Assembly (NCBI GenBank): GCA_018897875.1
Contig: JAHIKF010000432.1
Span: 1 to 15,062 of the forward strand
Source: Pseudomonadota bacterium
GTDB lineage: Bacteria; Desulfobacterota; Desulfobaccia; Desulfobaccales; 0-14-0-80-60-11
DNA length: 15,062 nt
Reading direction: 5' to 3'
The translations under genes and the position numbers were made by a program. Positions 5,088-11,033 of this stretch are shown one piece after another. The notes under the pieces were generated by a model. It saw only the letters and a program-made list of their open reading frames with translations. It was not told the DNA's origin and searched no databases. The first letter of the stretch is position 1. Each line of letters opens with the position of its first letter.

Positions 5088-7856
5088 ATGGCCGGGAAGA
5101 AAGGCGACACCCCCACCCCCATCTTCGATTACAAATATCAGGACAGGCGCAGGAACATCCCCACTCACGAACTCCGGGACTTTGTGGCGGAGATCGAGAA
5201 GGCCCCCAAGGACATCCTCTACCCCCGGGATCCCTCCCTGGACCCACAACTGGTTTGGAAGGGCAAGGATGAGCAGGACCGGGAAGACCTGGCGGTCCCC
5301 TGCGTGCCCATCTACATCCAGGAGAAGATTCTTCCCAAGGCCATCATCGAGGAAGTGCGGGCGCAGGCCCGGAAGGATAAGCCCGAGCCCCAGGCGTCCC
5401 TGTTCGCCAACTTCAACGGCATCGAGTTTGAAGATCTTATCGACTTTTATCGCCATGAGCAGAACTGGAGCAACCGCCTGATCCTGGGGGATTCCCTCTT
5501 GGTGATGACCTCCCTGGCCGAAAAGGAGGGGTTAAAGGGGCAGGTGCAGATGATCTACCTCGACCCGCCTTACGGCATCAAGTTCGGCTCCAACTGGCAG
5601 GTCTCCACCCGCAAGCGGGAAGTGAAGGACGGCAAACTGGAAGACCTCACCCGCCAGCCGGAGCAGGTCCGGGCCTACCGGGACACCTGGAAGCTGGGCA
5701 TCCACTCTTATCTTACCTATCTGCGGGACCGCCTGGTGGTGGCCAGGGAACTGCTCACCGATACCGGCAGCGTCTTTGTCCAGATCGGCGATGAGAATGT
5801 ACATCTGGTGCGGTGTTTGATGGATGAGGTATTTGGGGCAGACAACTTTGTTAGCCAGATAGCCTTTGGGACAACAACAGGGAGAGGGTCGCAATTACTT
5901 GATAATAATTATGATATTTTGCTTTGGTATGGTAAGGATCGCACTATTGTGAAATATCGGCAGATATTTAGACCGAAAGGTCTCAGGGAAGAATATTTTA
6001 ACTATATCGAGACAGATGATCAGGGAGATATTAAACTCTCTGGAAAACAACTAAGTGGCGAAACAAAATCCCCTTCTGGTCGTCGGTTTTTATCTGACAA
6101 TCTGTCTTCACAAGGCGAAACTGAAACTGGCTCTATACCATTTCAATATATGAGAGTCTTATACCAATGCCCTTTAGGAAGACATTGGCGGGTTAGTAGT
6201 GGTGGATTGATAAGATTAGGGTTAGCTGGTAGATTATTTCCATATGGCAAACAGTTGCGAGTCAGAACATATCTTGATGATTTTCCAATATCAGCAGTGG
6301 GTAATACTTGGGATGATGTATTGATTGGAAGCTATACAGGGGAGAAAATCTATGTTGTTCAAACATCTGACCGCGTTATAGAACGCTGCCTCCTGATGAC
6401 CACCGACCCCGGCGACCTGGTGATGGACCCTACCTGCGGGAGCGGCACCAGCGCCTACGTGGCCGAGAAGTGGGGGCGGCGCTGGATCACCCAGGACACC
6501 AGCCGAGTGGCCCTGGCCCTGGCCCGCACCCGGCTCATGGCCGCCAAGTATCCCTACTACCTCCTGGCCGACTCCCCGGAAGGCGTTAAGAAGGAAGGGG
6601 AACTCACTGGCCAGATGCCCCCCGACTACCGGACCGAGGGGGACCTCAAGAAGGGCTTCGTTTACAAGCGGGTGCCCCACGTCACCCTGAAAGCCATCGC
6701 CAACAACGAAGAGATTGATGTGATTCACGCCAAGTGGCAGGAGAAACTGGAGCCCCGGCGCCAGGAGTTGAACCGGCTCCTGAGCCAGACCTGGGAAGAG
6801 TGGCAACTCCCCCGAGAGGCCGGGGAGACCTGGCCGCTGCCGGCCAAAGACCTCTTGGCCCAATGGTGGAACCTGCGCCGGGGCCGCCAGCAGGAGATCG
6901 ACGCCGCCATCGCCCGCCGGGCTGACACCGAACTTCTCTATGACCAACCCTGTGAGGACGGCAAACGCCTCCGAGTCACCGGCCCCTTCACCGTGGAGAG
7001 TCTCTCCCCCCACCGGGTGCTGGCCCCGGAGGTGGAACTGCCGGACTCAGAGGCCCAGGCCCACCGGGAAGCCGACCTGGGCCAGTTTGAGACCATGATC
7101 CTGGATAACCTGAAAAAGGCCGGGGTCCAGAACACCGTCAAGAATGAACGCCTGAAATTTGAGCGCCTGGAACCTTACGCCGGGGAGTGGCTCCACGCCG
7201 CAGGGGAATACGTCGAGGCGGACGGCGCCGGCCGCCGGGTGGCCGTGTGCATCGGCCCGGAGCACGGCACCGTCGGCCCGGACCTCATCAAGGAGGCCGC
7301 CAAAGAAGCCGTCCGGGGGGTGGGGTTTGACCTGCTCATCGTTTGCGGCTTTGCCTTCGACCCCCATGTCGCCGAAGAAGCCAAACGCTACGGTAAACTC
7401 ACGGTGCTCACCGCCCGCATGAACCCGGACCTGGCCATGGGCGATGAACTCCTGAAAAAGACCGGGGCGGGGAACCTCTTCATGGTCTTCGGGGAGCCGG
7501 ACGTGGAAGTGCGGCCACATAAAGACGGCAACCTGGTGGTGGAAATCAAGGGTCTGGACATTTACGACCCCACCACCGGCCAGATTCGCTCCAGTTCCAC
7601 GGATGACCTGGCCGCCTGGTTCATCGACACCAACTACAACGGCGAGAGTTTCTTTGTGCGCCACGCCTATTTCACCGGGGCCGACCAACCCTACGACAAG
7701 CTGAAAAGGGCTCTCCGGGCCGACATCGACGAGGCCGCCTGGTCCGCCCTCTACTCCACCACGAGCCGCCCCTTCCCGAAACCAGCCACCGGCAAAATCG
7801 CCATCAAGGTCATCAACCACTACGGCGACGAGGTATTGAAGGTTTTCGAGGTATGA
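5088..7856 (+). CDS. mod: Type III-like DNA methyltransferase, Mod subunit (beta class)
   Basis: A 922-aa protein predicted to methylate adenine (or cytosine N4) in the recognition sequence and to supply specificity to the Res partner. The catalytic motif DPPY is at 159-162 and the S-adenosylmethionine-binding motif DPTCGSGT at 447-454. This order (IV before I) defines the beta class used by type III Mod proteins. The target-recognition region lies between them, about 243-431, and is encoded by DNA far AT-richer than its flanks. A C-terminal extension of over 400 residues follows: a charged coiled region (about 550-630), then an alpha/beta domain with RVAVCIGPEHGTVGPDLIKE and FDLLIVCGFAF near 720-755, and GEPDVEV...VVEIKG at 802-822. 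Usual Mod proteins are about 550-700 aa, so this is long. The start has a weak upstream AGGG at 5075-5078. A similar short start sequence occurs at 4863. No separate promoter is evident. Confidence 0.93.
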   Translation: MAGKKGDTPTPIFDYKYQDRRRNIPTHELRDFVAEIEKAPKDILYPRDPSLDPQLVWKGKDEQDREDLAVPCVPIYIQEKILPKAIIEEVRAQARKDKPEPQASLFANFNGIEFEDLIDFYRHEQNWSNRLILGDSLLVMTSLAEKEGLKGQVQMIYLDPPYGIKFGSNWQVSTRKREVKDGKLEDLTRQPEQVRAYRDTWKLGIHSYLTYLRDRLVVARELLTDTGSVFVQIGDENVHLVRCLMDEVFGADNFVSQIAFGTTTGRGSQLLDNNYDILLWYGKDRTIVKYRQIFRPKGLREEYFNYIETDDQGDIKLSGKQLSGETKSPSGRRFLSDNLSSQGETETGSIPFQYMRVLYQCPLGRHWRVSSGGLIRLGLAGRLFPYGKQLRVRTYLDDFPISAVGNTWDDVLIGSYTGEKIYVVQTSDRVIERCLLMTTDPGDLVMDPTCGSGTSAYVAEKWGRRWITQDTSRVALALARTRLMAAKYPYYLLADSPEGVKKEGELTGQMPPDYRTEGDLKKGFVYKRVPHVTLKAIANNEEIDVIHAKWQEKLEPRRQELNRLLSQTWEEWQLPREAGETWPLPAKDLLAQWWNLRRGRQQEIDAAIARRADTELLYDQPCEDGKRLRVTGPFTVESLSPHRVLAPEVELPDSEAQAHREADLGQFETMILDNLKKAGVQNTVKNERLKFERLEPYAGEWLHAAGEYVEADGAGRRVAVCIGPEHGTVGPDLIKEAAKEAVRGVGFDLLIVCGFAFDPHVAEEAKRYGKLTVLTARMNPDLAMGDELLKKTGAGNLFMVFGEPDVEVRPHKDGNLVVEIKGLDIYDPTTGQIRSSSTDDLAAWFIDTNYNGESFFVRHAYFTGADQPYDKLKRALRADIDEAAWSALYSTTSRPFPKPATGKIAIKVINHYGDEVLKVFEV

Positions 7857-7952
7857 TTTTATAGGGGGAAGAATGAAGAGGGGTAATTGGTTTTGAGCGG
7901 AGGATAATCCTGGTATAAGAATATCTACGAGCCGGGCCAATAAGGAGTAGTC

Positions 7953-8276
7953 ATGGACATTGACCAAAAGCTCATCGAGGAAATCATCGGGCGCATCCTG
8001 GCAGTGACCCAGCCGGAGCGGATCATTCTCTTCGGCTCGGCGGCCAAAGGGGAAATGACCCGGGACAGCGATATCGACCTCATAGTCCTAAAAAGAGCCG
8101 CTCCCGGTGATTCACGCAAGGAAAGTGTGCGTTTGCACCAGGCCCTGCATGGTTTGGACCGCGCCTTCGATATCATCGTCATGGCCACGGAGCGCTTCGA
8201 GGAAAGTAAGGGAGTTATAGGGGGCATCGCCTATCCGGCCAACAAGTATGGGAAGGTGATATATGAGGCCGCCTGA
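7953..8276 (+). CDS. MNT-domain nucleotidyltransferase (HEPN-MNT pair)
   Basis: A 107-aa minimal nucleotidyltransferase of the polymerase beta superfamily. The active-site signature is complete: Gly28-Ser29 in LFGSAAKGEMTRDSDIDLIV, the metal-binding pair Asp40-x-Asp42, and a third acidic residue at Asp73 in FDIIVM. In studied HEPN-MNT modules the MNT protein is the antitoxin and modifies the HEPN toxin by adding AMP to a tyrosine. The start has a good site, AAGGAG at 7942-7947. The gene's end overlaps the HEPN start by 14 bp, so the two are translationally coupled. It lies 96 bp after mod on the same strand and may be read from the same transcript. The fold assignment is secure; the antitoxin role is inferred from the pairing. 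Confidence 0.91.
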   Translation: MDIDQKLIEEIIGRILAVTQPERIILFGSAAKGEMTRDSDIDLIVLKRAAPGDSRKESVRLHQALHGLDRAFDIIVMATERFEESKGVIGGIAYPANKYGKVIYEAA

Positions 8277-8670
8277 GGAAGTCAAACGCGACCTGGTTCG
8301 GCAGTGGCTGGCCAAGGCCGATGAAGACCTGAATGCCGCGAAGGCCCTCTTGTCCTTGGGGACCTCTTTTTTCTCCACCATCGGCTTCCACTGCCAGCAG
8401 GCGGCTGAGAAATATTTTAAAGCCTTCCTGACCTGGCAGCAAATCGAGTTCCCCAAGACCCACGACCTGGGGCTGCTCCTTGGTCTTATCTCCACCGCGG
8501 ATCCATCTCTGACCGAGTTGAACGAAGTTGCCATCCTTAATCCCTATGGGGTGGAAATTCGTTATCCCGGCGATGTACCAGAGATAAACTCGGATGAAGC
8601 CGCAGAAGCGGTGGAATTGGCGGAGAAGGTAAGGGAGGCGATCCAAGGTGCATTGGAGACCAAGGAATGA
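8263..8670 (+). CDS. HEPN-domain protein, putative toxin partner of MNT
   Basis: A 135-aa all-alpha protein with the HEPN pattern: an N-terminal WLAKADEDLNAAKALL helix, then FHCQQAAEKYFKAFL at about 42-56, then FPKTHDLGLLL at about 63-73, and a late EIRYPGD segment. GGAAGGTGAT at 8251-8260 lies just before the ATG at 8263, within the end of the MNT gene. HEPN toxins usually cleave RNA with an R-x4-6-H motif. No arginine sits four to six residues before either histidine (His43, His67), so the canonical RNase motif appears to be missing. The protein may therefore be a divergent toxin, a non-catalytic member, or use other residues. It is the last gene before the repeat-rich region and the integrase. 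Confidence 0.9.
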   Translation: MRPPEEVKRDLVRQWLAKADEDLNAAKALLSLGTSFFSTIGFHCQQAAEKYFKAFLTWQQIEFPKTHDLGLLLGLISTADPSLTELNEVAILNPYGVEIRYPGDVPEINSDEAAEAVELAEKVREAIQGALETKE

Positions 8671-8927
8671 GCGTCAAGGAAGGCTCGTGAGGCAAAGGCA
8701 AGCAGTCTAAACCCAGAACCCAAAAAGGAAGCTGATGATAGCATACCCCTGCCGGATCGCCGTACAGTGGATGCCTGGATGCCTGGATGTCCGGCTTTCT
8801 CAACGGCAGCCGAAAGCACAACCCCCTGGACAAAGCGCAGAATATCTTTTATGACGCCGGGGAAGCAAAGAGTCAGATCAGGCCCTTGTAGTGACATTGT
8901 AGATTTTGGTCAAAAAGTATAATTCTC

Positions 8928-9002
8928 TTCCCGAGAATGGTAGATAGGTATAATTCTGCGATCCTCGGAAGGCGCTACCAATCAGTTGATCTACCGGATC
9001 AA
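8928..9002. repeat. Nested inverted repeats (possible recombination or regulatory site)
   Basis: CTTCCCGAG at 8928-8936 pairs imperfectly with CTCGGAAG at about 8964-8971. GGTAGAT at 8939-8945 pairs with ATCTACC at 8989-8995. TTGATC at 8986-8991 and GATCAA at 8997-9002 form a hairpin around TACCG. The three overlap in one 75-bp stretch upstream of the integrase. Confidence 0.5.
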
Positions 9003-9012
9003 GGGCAAAGCT

Positions 9013-9059
9013 CAACTTGCGACACAACTTACGACAAACTCACGACAGGGAGTGCGACA
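9013..9059 (+). repeat. Four tandem CAACTTRCGACA repeats
   Basis: Units are at 9013-9024, 9025-9036 (one mismatch to the first), 9037-9047 (one base shorter) and 9048-9059 (diverged in its first half). CGACA recurs at 9020, 9032, 9043 and 9055, steps of 12, 11 and 12 bp, close to one helical turn. Such phased direct repeats are typical of protein-binding arrays, for example integrase arm-type or excisionase sites. Confidence 0.72.
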
Positions 9060-9144
9060 CCGGACTGCAGGGTGATTAACAACTTTCGCAGGGGGCGCGT
9101 CTTCAAAATTGACGGGAGGGTTTCTTCCTACGGCTCCTTATTTT

Positions 9145-9247
9145 CCCACGGTACGGATGGTCCTTCCCACGATACCGGAAAAGAACCGTGGGACAGGAAA
9201 GGTAGTAACCATGCAGATTTCCACGATACCCACGGTTCCCACGATAC
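9145..9247. repeat. Cluster of six CCCACGRTA-type words
   Basis: Direct copies lie at 9145-9154, 9166-9175, 9220-9229, 9229-9238 and 9238-9247; an inverted copy is at 9184-9192. The last three are head to tail at 9-bp spacing, and the first two are 21 bp apart. The arrangement suggests cooperative binding of one protein upstream of the integrase gene. Confidence 0.7.
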
Positions 9248-9282
9248 TTTGCATACTCTTTGATGCAGGGCACACGATTGGA

Positions 9283-9354
9283 CAGCCTTGACCCTTTTTG
9301 CGCTTAATACGCTTTTTGCGCATTGTGGTGGGTCCAAATTTTCACGGGAGGTGA
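9283..9354 (+). repeat. 72-bp integrase leader repeat, copy A
   Basis: It is nearly identical to 9529-9600. Shared elements are CAGCCT, a TTTTTGCGCTTAAT block, an inverted repeat around a T5 loop (AATACGC / GCGCATT at 9306-9312 and 9318-9324, imperfect here), GTGGTGG and a terminal GGAGGTGA ribosome binding site (9347-9354). It leads into the integrase-like fragment that starts at 9359. Confidence 0.82.
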
Positions 9355-9358
9355 ACCG

Positions 9359-9475
9359 TTGGGAGTTACAGTCCGGCAAAAGGTGAAGGGCAAAGGAAAC
9401 CCCTGGTGGGTTTTCATCGCTCACAATGCAAGACGGAAGTCGATCAAGGTGGGGGACCGACTGGCTGCCGGGGCA
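9359..9475 (+). pseudogene. Fragment of an integrase N-terminal (arm-binding type) domain
   Basis: From the TTG at 9359, placed 4 nt after GGAGGTGA, the frame reads GVTVRQKVKGKGNPWWVFIA, then HNARRKSIKVGDRLAA. This is the beta-sheet motif found at the N-terminus of many tyrosine integrases (VRxKVKGKGxPWWVFIxHxGKRKSKKVG). After about residue 39 the similarity stops. The frame then passes through low-complexity Ala/Leu/Gly codons and leader copy B, and ends at 9616, so no catalytic domain follows in frame. It is best read as the 5' remnant of an older or duplicated integrase gene, although a small expressed peptide cannot be excluded. It lies directly upstream of the intact integrase and shares its leader. 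Confidence 0.55.
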
Positions 9476-9528
9476 ACTTTCGCAACTTTAGCAGGTTTAG
9501 CAGGGGCACGGCTAAATTTTCACTACCA

Positions 9529-9600
9529 CAGCCTGACCCTTTTTGCGCTTAATGCGCTTTTTGCGCATTGTGGTGGTGCCCCAATTTTAACTGGAGGTGA
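9529..9600 (+). repeat. 72-bp integrase leader repeat, copy B, with perfect hairpin
   Basis: The second copy of the 9283-9354 leader, ending in GGAGGTGA (9593-9600) just before the integrase ATG. It holds a perfect 7-bp inverted repeat, AATGCGC (9551-9557) and GCGCATT (9563-9569), around a TTTTT loop. This could be an operator or RNA hairpin controlling integrase expression. The word AAATTTTCAC inside copy A (9336-9345) also occurs just before copy B (9514-9523). Confidence 0.82.
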
Positions 9601-9603
9601 GTT

Positions 9604-10803
9604 ATGGCGATCTTAGCTGAATGCCCCTGGTGCCACAAGAAACAGTCCATCAGAAATCGGATGTGTTCCTGTGGCAATGGCCTCGTGGCCGCCAAACGGG
9701 CCAAGAAGGTTAGGTATTGGGTGAGCTACCGCCTGCCTGGGGGGAAGCAGCGCCGGGAGCCTGCGGGCTTCTCCATTGAAGAGGCCCGGGCAGCGGAGGG
9801 CAAGCGCCGGGCGCAAAAGATCGAGAGCCCCAGCATCCTGGAGAAAGTGCCGGCGGAGCGCATGACTTTTGATGAACTTGCCGAATGGTATTTTGGGCTT
9901 AGCCAGGTGAAGAAACTGACCTCATTTTACCGAATCAAGCAGGGTATCGCCAATTTTAACCGGGTTCTTGGAAACCGGATCGTGAGCAGCCTGAAGCCCA
10001 TGGACCTGGAAAGCTACCAGGACAAACGAGAAGAAGAAGGGATGGCCCCGGCTACCATTGACATGGAGATATGTCTTGCCAAGACCATGGTCATCAAAGC
10101 CTTTGACAACGACCTGGTGGACGGCCGGACGGTCAAGGCATTCAGGCGGGTCAAGAGGAAGCTAAGAAGGGCCGGCAATGCCCGGCGCCGGACCTTAAGC
10201 GTGGGGGAGTATGTAAGCCTCCTGAGCATGTCCCTACCTCATCTCAAGGCCTTCCTTACTTTGGCCTTTAATACCGGCATGAGGACCGGCGAGCTGCGAG
10301 GGCTGAGATGGTCGCATATCGACCGGGAGAAATGGGTTATCAGGCTGCCAGCGGACCTCACCAAAGAAAAAAGGCCCAAAGTGATCCCAATGAACCACCA
10401 CGTTAAACGAACCCTGGCAGGCCTCCCCAGGGCAATTCACCATGATTTTGTGCTCACCTACAAAAACGAGCCTATCGTTACCCATGGGGGGATAAGAAAC
10501 TCCTTTATAACGGCCTGTGGTAAAGCCGGGATCCCCCAGGGCCACCATGCCCCCAACGGAGTAACCTTTCACGACATCCGGCGAACGGTGAAGACGAACA
10601 TGGTCAACGCAGGTGTTGACCAAGTGCACCGGGACATCATCTTAGGCCACAGCCTTCACGGGATGGATGTTCGTTACATGGCCCCCTCAGAGGAAGACCT
10701 CCACCGCGCCATGTCCCGGTATACCGAGTGGTTAGATGGCCAGTTGATTTTGCAAAGTGTTGACCAAACCGTTGACCAAACCCCAAAAACTGACCCCGAA
10801 TGA
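9604..10803 (+). CDS. Tyrosine recombinase/integrase with N-terminal zinc ribbon
   Basis: A 399-aa site-specific recombinase, presumed to integrate and excise the island. The catalytic set is complete: Arg227 (GMRTGELRGL), a lysine at about 254 in the beta-hairpin (LTKEKRPK), His323-x-x-Arg326 (FHDIRRT), His349 (LGHS) and the nucleophile Tyr358 (VRYMAPSEEDL), with the normal nine-residue step from the last His to Tyr. A SAM-like core-binding domain spans about 85-180. The N-terminus carries Cys7-x2-Cys10 and Cys21-x-Cys23, a zinc ribbon, followed by a strand-rich segment (VRYWVSYRLPGGKQRREPAGFS) resembling an arm-binding domain. The start has an excellent site, GGAGGTGA at 9593-9600. The leader is duplicated upstream. 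Its 3' end points at the likely island boundary. The identity is secure; the substrate site is unknown. Confidence 0.95.
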   Translation: MAILAECPWCHKKQSIRNRMCSCGNGLVAAKRAKKVRYWVSYRLPGGKQRREPAGFSIEEARAAEGKRRAQKIESPSILEKVPAERMTFDELAEWYFGLSQVKKLTSFYRIKQGIANFNRVLGNRIVSSLKPMDLESYQDKREEEGMAPATIDMEICLAKTMVIKAFDNDLVDGRTVKAFRRVKRKLRRAGNARRRTLSVGEYVSLLSMSLPHLKAFLTLAFNTGMRTGELRGLRWSHIDREKWVIRLPADLTKEKRPKVIPMNHHVKRTLAGLPRAIHHDFVLTYKNEPIVTHGGIRNSFITACGKAGIPQGHHAPNGVTFHDIRRTVKTNMVNAGVDQVHRDIILGHSLHGMDVRYMAPSEEDLHRAMSRYTEWLDGQLILQSVDQTVDQTPKTDPE

Positions 10804-11033
10804 GTTTGTAACTTATTGTATATTTGGATAATATGATATAGACAACGTATCTGCAATAAGAAGTCATGATCCTGACTATAGGCAAGGGAAAAGATCGCTA
10901 CTACGAGAAGCACCGGCAAAAACCAAAGGAGCCAGCGCATCTTATCAGTCTTCCAGGCGATATAGAAGATCATCCCCAGGAAGCATAGGGATAGGAGCAG
11001 AATCAGAATAAGGCCGGATGAAATACTACCCAT
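10674..11033 (-). CDS. Small two-helix membrane protein, probably disrupted at its 3' end by the island
   Basis: A 119-aa frame with no recognised family. Two hydrophobic segments are clear at about 7-27 and 33-53 with a short positive loop (KTDKMR) between them, so the N-terminal part is an inner-membrane hairpin. The ATG at 11033 has GAGGCAGG just upstream (11037-11044) and overlaps the end of the glycosyltransferase gene by 8 bp, so the two genes are probably co-transcribed and the start is credible. From about residue 60 the frame enters AT-rich DNA, and residues beyond about 78 are antisense to the end of the integrase gene (10674-10803). The last third is therefore almost certainly not native. 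Either the original 3' end was separated by integration or the original stop was lost. Confidence 0.5.
   Translation of the reverse strand: MGSISSGLILILLLSLCFLGMIFYIAWKTDKMRWLLWFLPVLLVVAIFSLAYSQDHDFLLQIRCLYHIIQIYNKLQTHSGSVFGVWSTVWSTLCKINWPSNHSVYRDMARWRSSSEGAM
10804..10860. other. Candidate right junction (attachment site) of the island
   Basis: An AT-rich stretch just after the integrase stop, with 7-bp inverted arms CTTATTG (10812-10818) and CAATAAG (10854-10860) 35 bp apart. To the right, - strand backbone-like coding begins; to the left lies the integrase. No second copy of this sequence was found elsewhere in the window, so the exact attachment core is not proven. Confidence 0.35.

Larger units (their letters stand above)
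8671..9282. other. Repeat-rich non-coding region between HEPN and the integrase leader
   Basis: About 610 bp without a credible gene. From left to right it holds a short period-8 tandem (GGATGCCT-type, 8769-8792), two GTATAATTCT words 31 bp apart (8917 and 8948), several inverted repeats (8928-9002), four tandem CAACTTRCGACA units (9013-9059) and six CCCACGRTA-type words (9145-9247). Short frames crossing it, such as 8937-9263, reflect these repeats and have no ribosome binding site. Confidence 0.6.

Noticed and set aside
7047..7967. 306-aa - strand frame opposite the mod C-terminus
   Set aside because: A long antisense shadow of a GC-rich gene with no recognisable domain.
8769..8792. Period-8 GGATGCCT tandem
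   Set aside because: Fewer than three units and no context; too short to interpret.
8898..8910. TTGTAGATTTTGG here versus TTGTATATTTGG near 10817 as paired attachment cores
   Set aside because: The match needs a gap and a mismatch in AT-rich DNA, and would place only the integrase, not the defence genes, inside the element.
8955..9000. Possible tRNA D-arm on the - strand (GGTAGATCAACTGATTGG-like), as a tRNA attachment site
   Set aside because: The D-stem does not pair, and no T-arm or acceptor stem follows.
8937..9263. 108-aa + strand frame upstream of the integrase
   Set aside because: Its repeated His-Asp-Thr and Asp-Thr content comes from the CCCACGRTA and CGACA DNA repeats; no ribosome binding site.
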